46,460 nt of DNA from Kutzneria sp. (lineage in GTDB: Bacteria > Actinomycetota > Actinomycetes > Mycobacteriales > Pseudonocardiaceae), in NCBI GenBank assembly GCA_019239965.1, contig JAFAZC010000025.1, positions 1 to 46,460 of the forward strand, read 5' to 3'. Both the position numbers and the translations under genes were made by a program. Of this stretch, positions 17,989 through 26,772 are shown piece by piece. The notes beneath the pieces were generated by a model. It was not told the origin of the DNA, did no database searches, and was given only the letters and a program-made list of their open reading frames with translations. The first letter of the stretch is position 1. Each line of letters begins with the position of its first letter.

Positions 17989-18914
17989 CCGCCTGCCTCC
18001 TCGTCGGGTGCCGGCTCCTCGTTGAGCACCGTCTCTTCGTTCAGGACGGACAGGACGCCGGGCACGGCATCGGCCCGCAGCACTCCGGCGTTGGCGGCGC
18101 GGCGCGCTGTCCGGCGAGCCATCGCCAGGTAGCCGGGCAGGATGTCCGGGGCGGATTCGCGAAGCACGGCGACGTGGGTACGCAGGGTCGCCACGTCGCC
18201 ACGCGAGGCCGGACCGGTCAGCGCACGGTCGCCGTGGCGAAGCGCGTTGTCCAGCGACGCCGAAAGCAGCGGGGCGATCAGTCGCTCGGCCGACGAGACT
18301 CCGGCGTCGCGCAGCAGGTCCGTGCACTCCGTGACGAGCGTCGCGAGATGGTTGGCGCCATGGGTCAGCGCGGCGTGGTAGAGCGGACGCGCCGCTTCCG
18401 GGATCTGCACGGGCTCGGCACCCATCTCGACCGCGAGCGCCTGTCCAACGCTCCAACCAGCCTCGTCGTGTTCGTCCGCGGTGACACCGACACAGCAGGA
18501 CGCCATCCGCTGCAGGTCCTCCTCCCGCCCGGTGAAGGTCATCGCGGGATGCAGGGCGAGTGGCAGTGCGCCGAGATCGGCGGCGGGCCGCAGGACCGAC
18601 ACCCCGTGCGCACCGCAGGTATGCACAACGATCTGGCCTGGCCGCAGCGAACCCGTCGCGGCCAGGCCGCGGACAAGACCGGCCAGGGCGTCGTCGGGTA
18701 CGGCGAGCAACACGAGGTCGGCCCTTGTGGCGACCTGGTCGACGGCGAGTACCGGCACGCCGGGCAGCAGGCGCTCCGCGCGACGCAGCGAGTCGTCGGA
18801 GACCGCACTGACGGCCACCACGACGTGGCCGGCCCTGGCAAGGGCGGCGCCGAGCACCGAACCCACCCGACCGGCGGAGATCACGCCGACCGCGAGTCGC
18901 GCAGGGCGACTCAC
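17985..18914 (-). CDS. Rossmann-fold/DUF2520 dehydrogenase-like protein
   Basis: A 309-residue protein. The N-terminal NAD(P)-binding Rossmann domain shows [20 protein letters not shown] and [17 protein letters not shown]. The C-terminal all-helical DUF2520 domain starts near residue 150, with [20 protein letters not shown]. The fold resembles ketopantoate reductases and 6-phosphogluconate dehydrogenases. Coupled to panC, a pantothenate-pathway oxidoreductase is a reasonable inference but unproven. The C-terminus carries a short acidic repeat ([11 protein letters not shown]). GTG 18914 fits the Rossmann start and follows a G-run; an earlier GTG would add 20 unlikely residues. Confidence 0.85.
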   Translation of the reverse strand: MSRPARLAVGVISAGRVGSVLGAALARAGHVVVAVSAVSDDSLRRAERLLPGVPVLAVDQVATRADLVLLAVPDDALAGLVRGLAATGSLRPGQIVVHTCGAHGVSVLRPAADLGALPLALHPAMTFTGREEDLQRMASCCVGVTADEHDEAGWSVGQALAVEMGAEPVQIPEAARPLYHAALTHGANHLATLVTECTDLLRDAGVSSAERLIAPLLSASLDNALRHGDRALTGPASRGDVATLRTHVAVLRESAPDILPGYLAMARRTARRAANAGVLRADAVPGVLSVLNEETVLNEEPAPDEEAGG

Positions 18915-19004
18915 GGTGTTACCCCCGTGGCACCCATACCCCGCTCCTCTGTCGTCACAGATCCGAACCTCCACCGCCTCGGACGGTGGGCGCCGAACAA
19001 GTAT

Positions 19005-20228
19005 TCACCTGCCCTGCCGCTGGCCGTGACCCTGTCGTGCCGTCTTCCTGCTGACGCTGGCCCGCGAGGCGGCCACCCGTGCCGCCCGCATCGCGGTGAG
19101 GAGGGCCTGCTGGCGTTCTTCGGTGTCCCGGCCGACCCTGCCGTGCTCGGCGGCGTCGACGAGGAAGGCGAGCTCCGTCACGGCGGTCTGGTAGTCCGAA
19201 ACCGCACGGGCGGCCGGGCGGCCGCCCCGCTGGCGCGCCTTGGCCCGCCAGCTTCGGCGGCCGGGGAGACTGGCCAGCAGGTCGACCTCGCTTCGGGCGA
19301 TCCAGCCGGCGTTGACCATCCCCGGTAGCCGCTTGGCGATGACCCGCTGCTCCCTGCGCCGCTGCCAGACCACGAGCGTGATCATCGCGACGAGGAGGGG
19401 CAGTATCACCAGGAAGTAGACGGTCAGGAAGGCGTTGGCGCCGCCAAGGGTCGCCGAAGAGTTCCACAGCGAGTGCAGCAACACAGCCGCCAGGTACCCC
19501 GCCAGCGGGGCGACAACAGCGACCTTGCGGCCGCGGTGGCGGGCGGCGATTCCGATCCCGATTCCCATCATGGCGGTGAACAGCGGGTGAGTGAACGGCG
19601 CGAGCACGCCGCGCAGGATGAACGCCGCGATCACCCCGCTGGTGGCGTTGCCGAAACCGTAGTCGGCGAACACCCTACCGAAGTAGTAGATGTTCTCGGT
19701 GAAGGCGAAGCCGGCCGCGGTGAACCCGGCGTAGACGACGCCGTCCACCAGGCCGTTGAGCTCCCGGCGGCGCAACACGAGTAGGCCGATCAGCAGGACG
19801 CCCTTGGCGGCCTCCTCCACGACCGGCGCGGACACCGTCGCGGCGATCGTGTCGCCGCCGCCGTGGCCGAGCACGCGGTCACCGAGCGCCTCGGCGGTGC
19901 TGTTGATCAGCAGCGAACACGTTGTCGCACCGCAGGCGCCCCAGGCGAAGCACAGCCACAGCAGCTTTGGTGGCTCCGGTTCCCACCGATCCAGCCACAG
20001 GAAGGCGGCGACCACCGGTCCGACCGGCAGCAGGGCGGCGGCCGCGCCAACCAGAACAGGCAGTTGTCCCACCTTGGCGGTGCCGAGACCGAGCAGGATG
20101 AGGGCGCACAGTCCAAGGGCGATCAGCCCAAGCACCGGCGCGAGCACCGTGCGGGTATGGGACCTCCGCCGTGGCGGTGGTGCCGGAACGGCAGTCGCTG
20201 TCACGGGGGAAACCATAGGGGTGCCCAC
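19005..20228 (-). CDS. PrsW-family intramembrane metalloprotease
   Basis: A 407-residue protein with about eight membrane helices and the PrsW/CAAX-protease-like motifs EEAAKG (EExxK) in VVEEAAKGVLLIGLLV, FAFTENIYYF, HPLFTAMMGIGIG and HSLWN. A long basic cytoplasmic tail of about 110 residues follows the last helix. B. subtilis PrsW cleaves an anti-sigma factor; the substrate here is unknown and no anti-sigma gene is adjacent. The start is uncertain: GTG 20228 or ATG 20216. It is transcribed divergently from the methyltransferase gene with a very short shared promoter region. Confidence 0.88.
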   Translation of the reverse strand: MGTPMVSPVTATAVPAPPPRRRSHTRTVLAPVLGLIALGLCALILLGLGTAKVGQLPVLVGAAAALLPVGPVVAAFLWLDRWEPEPPKLLWLCFAWGACGATTCSLLINSTAEALGDRVLGHGGGDTIAATVSAPVVEEAAKGVLLIGLLVLRRRELNGLVDGVVYAGFTAAGFAFTENIYYFGRVFADYGFGNATSGVIAAFILRGVLAPFTHPLFTAMMGIGIGIAARHRGRKVAVVAPLAGYLAAVLLHSLWNSSATLGGANAFLTVYFLVILPLLVAMITLVVWQRRREQRVIAKRLPGMVNAGWIARSEVDLLASLPGRRSWRAKARQRGGRPAARAVSDYQTAVTELAFLVDAAEHGRVGRDTEERQQALLTAMRAARVAASRASVSRKTARQGHGQRQGR

Positions 20229-20231
20229 TCA

Positions 20232-20237
20232 TAGGCT
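20232..20237 (+). promoter_or_regulatory. Probable leaderless -10 element of the MidA-type gene
   Basis: TAGGCT fits TANNNT and is followed after 6 nt by the GTG at 20244, with no Shine-Dalgarno. The promoter then overlaps the start of the divergent PrsW gene, leaving almost no intergenic DNA. Confidence 0.4.
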
Positions 20238-20243
20238 TGCGCG

Positions 20244-21236
20244 GTGAGTCACCCCTCCTGGCGGGACGCCTGGCATGCGGCCCTGTACGCCCCCGGCGGC
20301 TTCTTCGCCCGCGGCGAGCGTCCCGCCGGTCATTTCCGGACATCCGCGCTGGTCGGCCCCGAGCTGGCCGAGGCGCTCGTCGAAATGCTCGCGAGGATCG
20401 ATCACGCGTTGGGTGGCCCCCCCAGGCTCGACGTCGTCGACATGGGCGCTGGTGGTGGTGAGCTCGCCGGCATGATGCGCGAGTTGGCCGGCGCACAGCT
20501 GGGACGCCGGCTGCACGTCACCGCCGTCGAGCTCGTCCCACCGGCGCCGATGGAGGGGGTGCGTTGGTCACCCAGCCTGCCCGACGAGATGGTCGGCCTG
20601 CTGATCGGACACGAATGGCTCGACTCGGTGCCCTGCGAGGTGATGATGGTCCGCGAGGCGCGCACAGTGCGGGTGCACGTGGACCGGGCCGGCAACGAGT
20701 ATCCCGGCGACGTGGTGTCCTGCCGGTGGCAGCGGCGGTGGTGGCCGCTGTGTTCGGAGGGAGACCGGGCAGAGGTCGGCGAGTCCCGTGACGTCGCGTG
20801 GGCCGCGGCGGTGTCGCGGGTGCGGGCGGGCGCCGCGCTCGCCATCGACTACGGACACACGCGCGCCGACCGTCCGCGGCACGGCACGCTGACCGGCTAC
20901 CGGCGTGGCCGACAGGTCCCCCCGGTGCCGGACGGTAGCTGCGACCTCACCGCGCACGTGGCCTTCGATTCCTGTGCCCTGGCCGCTCCCACCGATGGCA
21001 CGGTGTTGACCACGCAGCGTGCGGCCCTCGCCGCGCTCGGGCTTCCGTCGGGAGCCCCGGCGGCGGCGCTCGCCGCAAGCGATCCGCTTGGTTGGCTCGC
21101 CACGACCGCACGCGTGGGTCGCGTCGCCGAACTGCGTGACCCGGCCGGTCTCGGCGGGTACGGCTGGCTGTTGCAGACCACCGCGGGGCTTTCGCCGCGC
21201 GGACTGTTGTCGTGCGGGCTGCCGTCGGTCACCTGA
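20244..21236 (+). CDS. MidA/NDUFAF7-type SAM-dependent methyltransferase
   Basis: A 330-residue protein with the features of the MidA family (PF02636). Near the start, APGGFFARGERPAGHFRTSA resembles the family's GxxGDFxTAP-type loop. The SAM motif is VVDMGAGGGELAGMM, followed by AVELVPPAPMEGV and the motif LLIGHEWLDSVPCEVM (HEFLDALPV-like). Later AIDYGH and GTLTGYRRGRQVPPVPDGSCDLTAHVAF match the family. Mitochondrial NDUFAF7 methylates an arginine of the complex I subunit NDUFS2. The next gene, only 15 bp downstream, encodes the bacterial homologue of that subunit, so substrate and enzyme appear to be paired. Confidence 0.88.
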   Translation: MSHPSWRDAWHAALYAPGGFFARGERPAGHFRTSALVGPELAEALVEMLARIDHALGGPPRLDVVDMGAGGGELAGMMRELAGAQLGRRLHVTAVELVPPAPMEGVRWSPSLPDEMVGLLIGHEWLDSVPCEVMMVREARTVRVHVDRAGNEYPGDVVSCRWQRRWWPLCSEGDRAEVGESRDVAWAAAVSRVRAGAALAIDYGHTRADRPRHGTLTGYRRGRQVPPVPDGSCDLTAHVAFDSCALAAPTDGTVLTTQRAALAALGLPSGAPAAALAASDPLGWLATTARVGRVAELRDPAGLGGYGWLLQTTAGLSPRGLLSCGLPSVT

Positions 21237-21251
21237 GCGGCACGGCTGACG

Positions 21252-22439
21252 GTGCCCGATCCATCGGGCGCGGCCGGGTTGTGCACCATTGTGGATGTGC
21301 GGGAGCGGATCACGATCGGTGTCGGCGCCGGTGCCGGCCATCTCGGTGTCGACCATGTTGTCGACCTCGGCCCGCTGCATCCGTCGGCGCACGGCGCCTA
21401 CCGGCTGCGGCTCACCGTCGACGACCTGCTGATCACATCGGCGGAGCCCCTCGTCGGCCACCTGCACCGGGGCGCTGAGAAACTTTTCGAGGTCCGCGAC
21501 TATCGACAGGTCCTCACGCTGGCCAATCGGCATGACTGGCTCGCCGCGTTCTGCAACGAGCTGACCGTGGCGCTCGCCGTCGAGCGAATGATCGGCATGG
21601 AGGTGCCAGCGCGGGCGGTGTGGCTGCGCACCATCCTGTGCGAACTGAACCGGATGCTCGCCCACGTCGTTTTCCTTGCCCCGCTGACGCGGAGCCTCAC
21701 GGCCGTCCCCACGGCGGGAACCGCGGCCGCACAGCGATGTCGGGAAGCCGTTCAGGCCGTGATGGAACAGGCCAGTGGTGGTCGGATCCACTTCATGGCC
21801 AACCGGATCGGAGGCCTGCGGGAGGATGTGCCCGCCGGCTGGACCGACGCGGTGCGCGCGGCCACGCGTACTGTGCACTCGCTGCTGGGTGCCATCAGGG
21901 CAGCGACCGTCGACGACGACGCATTCCGGCGCAGGCACGAGGGGCTCGGGACGCTGTCCGAGCAGGCCGCCCTCGCCCTTGGTGTCACTGGTCCGATCGG
22001 GCGTGCCAGCGGGGTCCGCGTCGACCTCCGCGATGACGACGCGTCAGAGGTCTACGCGGCGCTGGATGTCCGGCCGGTGCTGCGTGCGGCGGGGGATGCC
22101 CTTGCCAGGGTCGAGTGTGTCGTCGGTGAGGTGGAACAGTCGATCCGGCTGGTGGACACCTGCCTCGACAGGTTGCCGAGCGGCCCGGTGAACCTGCGTC
22201 TGCCGAAAGTGATCAAGGCGCCTGAGGGGTCCTGCTACGTCTGGACCGAGGCGCCGCTTGGCATCTCGGGCGTGTACCTGACCTCGCGCGGCGAGAAGAC
22301 GCCGTGGCGGTTGAAGTTGCGCACGCCGTCGTTCAACAACATCCAGGCACTCTCCGCGCTGCTGCCCGGCACCGGAGTCGCCGACCTTCCCGTGGTTCTC
22401 GGCTCGTTCGCCGTCGTGGTAGGCGACATCGACAGGTGA
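21252..22439 (+). CDS. Orphan NuoD-like subunit (complex I 49-kDa homologue)
   Basis: A 395-residue protein of the NuoD family without other nuo genes nearby. DLGPLHPSAHGAYRL contains the quinone-site His (bovine His59); LVGHLHRGAEKL contains the Arg equivalent to NDUFS2 Arg85; NRHDWLAAFCNELTVALAVE corresponds to DRLDYVSMMCNE, so the quinone-contacting Tyr108 is Trp. Later segments match less closely but keep the end of the family (LGSFAVVVGDIDR for VIGTIDIVFGEVDR). The start could be GTG 21252 or GTG 21291. It sits 15 bp after the MidA-type gene and probably shares its transcript. A role in a modified complex or a separate hydrogenase-like assembly is possible. Confidence 0.87.
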   Translation: MPDPSGAAGLCTIVDVRERITIGVGAGAGHLGVDHVVDLGPLHPSAHGAYRLRLTVDDLLITSAEPLVGHLHRGAEKLFEVRDYRQVLTLANRHDWLAAFCNELTVALAVERMIGMEVPARAVWLRTILCELNRMLAHVVFLAPLTRSLTAVPTAGTAAAQRCREAVQAVMEQASGGRIHFMANRIGGLREDVPAGWTDAVRAATRTVHSLLGAIRAATVDDDAFRRRHEGLGTLSEQAALALGVTGPIGRASGVRVDLRDDDASEVYAALDVRPVLRAAGDALARVECVVGEVEQSIRLVDTCLDRLPSGPVNLRLPKVIKAPEGSCYVWTEAPLGISGVYLTSRGEKTPWRLKLRTPSFNNIQALSALLPGTGVADLPVVLGSFAVVVGDIDR

Positions 22440-22482
22440 CACGGCTCGCCAGCGCCGCGGCAAGGCATCGCGCCACCGCCGA

Positions 22483-23895
22483 TCAGTCGTCGTCCCGACG
22501 ATGCCGCCGGCTGGTCGGTTCGGCCCTGCCATAGCTGGCAAGCAGCTCACTGACGGACTTGCCGGCAGCATGCGCGCCGGCCGGGACCGCTGACCGCGCG
22601 GCGGAGGCGCTGGCGGCGGTACTTCCATAGGGAAACGGTGCTATCAGTGGATCGGAAGGCCAGCCGCCCGGCGTCGAGTACCGACTGACCTCCTCGTTCC
22701 TGTCGTTGTCCAGTCTGCGGCGGCGGCCGGTGTGTCTGTTGTCCCTGTCTCCGCCGGCGTGTGCCGGATCCACCTGTTCCGGCGTCACCGGTCGTGCCGG
22801 CGCGGGAATCAGGGAATGCCGTGATGGTGGACCCTCGGGCTTGGGAGCTGGCATCGATGCGGGGGGCGGTGTGGTGCGGCTGCCCTCCGCCGGCTTGTGC
22901 GTGCTTGGCGCCGTCGGAGGGGTTGGTGTGTGGAGCGGGTGGCGGACCGCGGCGTCCGCGGGCTCTGGCTGGCGGAAATCGGAAGGGCGAACCCGCGTTG
23001 CGGCCACCCCGGGAATCGCCGTCTTGTACGGCTGGGGCTGTCGGCGCTCCGGCTTGTGCGGTTGACGTTGCGGCCTCGAGGGCTGCTCGTGATGCACCTG
23101 CGCCGGCGACCTGACCGTCTGTGACGGTTCGGCGGGCTTCGCCGTGGCTCGGACCGGTTGGCGAGCCGGTCCGTAGTGGCTCTCGCGTGGGCGGGCCGGC
23201 GCCGGATGAGCCGGCGTGGGGTGGGCCGCTGGGGCATGGGTCGGCGCGGGGTGGGGCTGTCTCGAGACCGACGGCTCCTTCGGGACACGCTCGAGCAGTT
23301 CCGTCGGTGCACCGCGGTCGTCGATCGACTGGTTGCCGCGGGCATCAATAGTGACGGCCTTGCGCCGCTCGCTGACGGCCATTCGGTCATCACCCATCGC
23401 GAGCAGCCGCGACTGGTCGGACAGTGCCCGCATCCTGGTGGACTCCGCACGAAGGGCGACCCGCTCGACGAGCACCTGGCCACCGACGAGGGCTTCGAGG
23501 TTCTCCCGCAACATGTGCAGCTCGCCGCGAAGTGCGTCGAGGTCCCCCTTGGCCTCCTCCTGAACCTCGCGTCGTAGGGTGGCCTCCACCTCGAGTTCGT
23601 ACTCACGGCGCGCCGCGACCTCACGTGCCAGCTCCAGCTCGTAAATCGTCCGCAGGTCGACGGCGTCGTCCTCCCTCACCGCCGCCTCTTTGCGATACCG
23701 CACTGTCAGGAAGGCTCCGATGAGCGCCGCCCACAGGGCGGCGAGCACACCGACTCGCAGGAACCTCGGGTCGTTGCTCAACACCACCAACGCGGTCGCG
23801 GCGAGCCCAAGCACAAGGATGACTACTAAGAGTAGTTGAGTATAGCCGTGACCGTCACCGTGTTCATCGTCGGTCAAGCCGCTGCGGCCGGTCAT
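22483..23895 (-). CDS. DUF6779-like membrane-anchored proline-rich protein
   Basis: A 470-residue protein. Two membrane helices near the N-terminus (YTQLLLVVILVLGLAATALV and VGVLAALWAALIGAFLTV) are followed by a charged coiled coil of about 100 residues (ELELAREVAARREYELEVEA), then a basic stretch and a very long Pro/Ala/His-rich region (TPAHPAPARPRESHYGP) ending in a short conserved-looking tail with SVSELLASYGRAEPTSRRHR. This layout matches actinobacterial proteins labelled DUF6779. It is the last member of the ftsH-fol cluster, 57 bp after the DUF3180 stop, and converges on the NuoD gene. A cell-envelope or division scaffold is conceivable. Confidence 0.76.
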   Translation of the reverse strand: MTGRSGLTDDEHGDGHGYTQLLLVVILVLGLAATALVVLSNDPRFLRVGVLAALWAALIGAFLTVRYRKEAAVREDDAVDLRTIYELELAREVAARREYELEVEATLRREVQEEAKGDLDALRGELHMLRENLEALVGGQVLVERVALRAESTRMRALSDQSRLLAMGDDRMAVSERRKAVTIDARGNQSIDDRGAPTELLERVPKEPSVSRQPHPAPTHAPAAHPTPAHPAPARPRESHYGPARQPVRATAKPAEPSQTVRSPAQVHHEQPSRPQRQPHKPERRQPQPYKTAIPGVAATRVRPSDFRQPEPADAAVRHPLHTPTPPTAPSTHKPAEGSRTTPPPASMPAPKPEGPPSRHSLIPAPARPVTPEQVDPAHAGGDRDNRHTGRRRRLDNDRNEEVSRYSTPGGWPSDPLIAPFPYGSTAASASAARSAVPAGAHAAGKSVSELLASYGRAEPTSRRHRRDDD

Positions 23896-23952
23896 GACCC
23901 CACGGTACCGGTCAGTTACGCGAATGAGACCTCTCGGCGCCCAACAAATTGG

Positions 23953-24408
23953 TCAGCTTCGGTGGGACTGACCGTGACCCCGTGGTGGGCCGGGCGTCTT
24001 ACAACTGTGCTCCAACCACAACGCGGCACCGACAAGGAGTGCGGCACCGACAAGCCCGACCAACGCCGAAACGAGATCGCTCGCCGCCGCGGCCACCTGT
24101 GAACGCTGTGGAAGCAAGTACCCTCCTACGCCCGCCCACACGCCGAACATCAGCGCGCCGACCAGCGAGGAAGCCTTTGCCAGCGCCACCGCACGCGCGG
24201 TGAGCAGGGGACGCACCCTCCGATCCGCGATCCGGGCCTTCAGCTGTAGAGCGAAGACCGCCTCGACGGCGGCGAGCACCCCGAACGGGACGCCGGCCAG
24301 GGTCGGCAGCGGCGGCAGTACCGAGTAGAGGCCGGGCAGCGCGGCCGCGACGATCACCCCGGCGGCCAGCGCGACGGTGAGCAGATCTCGAAACCTGGTG
24401 AACCTCAT
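23953..24408 (-). CDS. DUF3180 family membrane protein
   Basis: A 151-residue protein with four predicted helices: LLTVALAAGVIVAAALPGLY, a second with LPTLAGVPFGVLAAVEAVFA, a third with ALAKASSLVGALMFGVWAGV, and the fourth with LVSALVGLVGAALLVGAALW. The order matches DUF3180 proteins, which characteristically follow folK in actinobacteria. The start is ATG 24408, overlapping the folK stop (ATGA). The function is unknown. Confidence 0.88.
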   Translation of the reverse strand: MRFTRFRDLLTVALAAGVIVAAALPGLYSVLPPLPTLAGVPFGVLAAVEAVFALQLKARIADRRVRPLLTARAVALAKASSLVGALMFGVWAGVGGYLLPQRSQVAAAASDLVSALVGLVGAALLVGAALWLEHSCKTPGPPRGHGQSHRS

Positions 24409-24896
24409 CGCCACTCCAGCCGAAGGTCGTCGCGGCGCCGGACGCCCTCGGTGTCGAGCCCGGCGACGAGGTCGGCGACCCGACCGTGGCCGGGCAGCAC
24501 CGCGTCCGGTTCCACGTCGAGCCACGGGACGAGCACCGTGGCCCGCACCGGTGTTCCGGGATGGGGCAGTAGCAGGTCGGGATGGTCCGAGCGGACCTGG
24601 TCAACCGACACCACGTCCACATCGAGTGTCCGGGGGCCCCAGCGCAGCGTCCGCCGCCGGTCTGCCTGGTCCTCCAGCCGTTGGCCACGCCGGAGCCACG
24701 TCCACTCGTCAACGTTGTCGGCGGCGACAAGGAGCACGGCGTTGAGAAAGTCGCCCTGGTCCCGCACACCCCACGGTGTGGTCTCGTACACCGGCGACAC
24801 GGCGACGAGGTCGTCATGGAATCCGTCAACGGCACGCTGAAGATGACCCAGTCGGTCACCAAGGTTGGAGCCCAGCGAGAGAACGGCGCGTGTCAT
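24405..24896 (-). CDS. folK: 2-amino-4-hydroxy-6-hydroxymethyldihydropteridine pyrophosphokinase (FolK)
   Basis: A 163-residue HPPK that transfers pyrophosphate from ATP to the pterin alcohol in folate synthesis. Motifs: [20 protein letters not shown] at the N-terminus, [18 protein letters not shown] with the pterin-binding residues, and [12 protein letters not shown], which carries the two Mg-binding Asp residues. Its ATG overlaps the folB stop (ATGA at 24893-24896). The order folP-folB-folK matches the pathway genes, and the enzyme appears complete. Confidence 0.96.
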   Translation of the reverse strand: MTRAVLSLGSNLGDRLGHLQRAVDGFHDDLVAVSPVYETTPWGVRDQGDFLNAVLLVAADNVDEWTWLRRGQRLEDQADRRRTLRWGPRTLDVDVVSVDQVRSDHPDLLLPHPGTPVRATVLVPWLDVEPDAVLPGHGRVADLVAGLDTEGVRRRDDLRLEWR

Positions 24897-25285
24897 GGGG
24901 ACACCATCGATCCACCCCTGCCGCCGCGACGGGACCGCCGAATCGTCACCGCGACGTCGGCGAAGGTCAGCGGGATCGGCGCGGACGGCTTGTGGATCGT
25001 GATCTCGGTGGCGTGTATGCGGGCATCCGCCATCACCGCGTCGGCTACCCGGCCCGCGACGGCCTCGATCAAGTCACACGGTTCGCCCGCCACGATCGTC
25101 GCCGCCGTTTCGGCGAGCTGGCCGTAGTGCAGGGTTCGGGCCAGGTCGTCGGTGGCCGCGGCCGCCGACAGGTCGAGCCACACCACGATGTCGACGAGGA
25201 AGTCCTGGCCATCGCGTCGTTCCTCGGGGTACACCCCGTGGTGCCCCCGCACCCGCAGCCCGGTCAGAGTGATCCGATCGGTCAC
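24893..25285 (-). CDS. folB: Dihydroneopterin aldolase (FolB)
   Basis: A 130-residue tunnel-fold aldolase that converts dihydroneopterin to the hydroxymethyl pterin. The N-terminus [20 protein letters not shown], then [18 protein letters not shown]-like TLHYGQLAE, catalytic-region [13 protein letters not shown] and [14 protein letters not shown] are typical. GTG 25285 is chosen because it overlaps the folP stop as GTGA and has GGGGGA upstream; an ATG 21 bases earlier lies inside folP. Confidence 0.95.
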   Translation of the reverse strand: MTDRITLTGLRVRGHHGVYPEERRDGQDFLVDIVVWLDLSAAAATDDLARTLHYGQLAETAATIVAGEPCDLIEAVAGRVADAVMADARIHATEITIHKPSAPIPLTFADVAVTIRRSRRGGRGGSMVSP

Positions 25286-26124
25286 CGCATTCCCCCGTTC
25301 GCCCATGCCGACGCCACCGAGATAGCGTCGAGAGACCGGTCGACATCATGCACGCGCACCCCCCAGGCGCCGTTGGCGGCGGCGAGCGCGGAGACGGCGG
25401 CGGTGGCGGTCTCCCGCTTGTCCGGCGGGCGCGGAGTCCCGTCCTTGTCAGCGAGCAGAGCACCGAGAAAACGCTTGCGGGACGCGCCCACCAACACCGG
25501 GAAGCCGACGGCCAGCAGCTCACCGAGGCCGTGCAGCAGCGCCCAGTCATGGTTGCTGCGCTTGGCAAAGCCCAATCCGGGATCCAGCACGAGCGCGTCG
25601 GCCGCCACACCCGCGGAAAGGGCCGCGTCCACCCGCGCGGACAACTCGGCGCGCACGTCGGTGACAACGTCGTCATAGTGGGCGAGTTCGTTCATGTCCT
25701 TACTGTGGCCTCGCCAATGCATGAGGATCCACGGCACTCCGGACGATACGACCACCTTCACCATGTCCGGGTCCGCGAGCCCGCCTGAGACGTCGTTCAC
25801 GATGACGGCGCCGGCCGCGAGCGCCGCGTCGGCGACTCTCGCCCTCGTGGTATCGACGCTGACCACCACCCCCTCGGCGGCAAGCAGTTCGATGACCGGA
25901 ACGATCCTGGCCGCCTCCACGTCGGCAGTGGCCCTGTCCGCGCCAGGGCGGGTCGACTCACCACCGACGTCGATCAGGTCGGCGCCTCGTCGCCACAGTG
26001 CCAGTCCGTGTCGGACGGCGTCGTCGACGTTGTGGTAGCGGCCGCCGTCGGAAAACGAGTCAGGAGTGACGTTCAGCACGCCCATCACGACACAGCGCCC
26101 CGGGGCCGGCAGCGACGGATGCAC
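25282..26124 (-). CDS. folP: Dihydropteroate synthase (FolP)
   Basis: A 280-residue TIM-barrel enzyme that couples the pterin pyrophosphate with p-aminobenzoate, the target of sulfonamides. Signature loops are present: [60 protein letters not shown] and [14 protein letters not shown]. The GTG start directly follows the folE stop codon (TAA then GTG), so translation is coupled. The sulfonamide-contact loops look normal. Confidence 0.97.
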   Translation of the reverse strand: MHPSLPAPGRCVVMGVLNVTPDSFSDGGRYHNVDDAVRHGLALWRRGADLIDVGGESTRPGADRATADVEAARIVPVIELLAAEGVVVSVDTTRARVADAALAAGAVIVNDVSGGLADPDMVKVVVSSGVPWILMHWRGHSKDMNELAHYDDVVTDVRAELSARVDAALSAGVAADALVLDPGLGFAKRSNHDWALLHGLGELLAVGFPVLVGASRKRFLGALLADKDGTPRPPDKRETATAAVSALAAANGAWGVRVHDVDRSLDAISVASAWANGGMR

Positions 26125-26772
26125 TTAGCGCCCCTTGATCAGGTCGATCGCCTCGGCCCTCGACAAGGCGGAGGACTTGAAGATGCCGCGCACGGCGGAC
26201 GTCGTGGTGCGAGCCCCCGGCTTGCGCACGCCCCGCATCGCCATACAGAGGTGTTCCGCCTCGATCACGACGATGACCCCGCGCGGGTTCAGCCTGTTCA
26301 CGAGCGCGTCAGCGATCTGGGAGGTCAGCCGTTCCTGCACCTGCGGCCGCTTGGCGTACAGATCGACCACTCTGGCCAGTTTCGACAATCCCGTGACCCG
26401 GCCCTCGCCGTTGGGGATGTACCCGACGTGGGCGACGCCGTGGAACGGGACGAGATGGTGCTCACACGTCGAGTACATGGGAATGTCGGTGACCAGGACC
26501 AGTTCTTCATGGCTTTCGGCGAACGTCTTGGCCAGCACGGACTCGGGGTCGGTGTAGAGCCCGGCGAACAACTCCCGATAAGCCCTCGCGACCCGTGCCG
26601 GAGTCTCGCGAAGGCCCTCCCGGTCCGGATCCTCGCCGCAGGCGAGCAGAAGTTCGCGAATGGCGGCCTCGGCACGGCCACGGTCGAACCTGCCCACCGC
26701 TGACGGAACAGCCCCGTCGGAGTGCTTGCCGCTGTTCTCCGGGGGGCCGCTCCTGTCAACCGTGCTCCTCAC
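26125..26772 (-). CDS. folE: GTP cyclohydrolase I (FolE)
   Basis: A 215-residue type IA enzyme that opens GTP to dihydroneopterin triphosphate. Zinc ligands are visible in [13 protein letters not shown] and [14 protein letters not shown]; other conserved parts are [20 protein letters not shown] and [20 protein letters not shown]. About 25 weakly conserved residues lead the protein. The GTG start overlaps the ftsH stop (GTGA at 26769-26772). Presence of the zinc cysteines rules out the zinc-independent FolE2 type. Confidence 0.97.
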   Translation of the reverse strand: MRSTVDRSGPPENSGKHSDGAVPSAVGRFDRGRAEAAIRELLLACGEDPDREGLRETPARVARAYRELFAGLYTDPESVLAKTFAESHEELVLVTDIPMYSTCEHHLVPFHGVAHVGYIPNGEGRVTGLSKLARVVDLYAKRPQVQERLTSQIADALVNRLNPRGVIVVIEAEHLCMAMRGVRKPGARTTTSAVRGIFKSSALSRAEAIDLIKGR

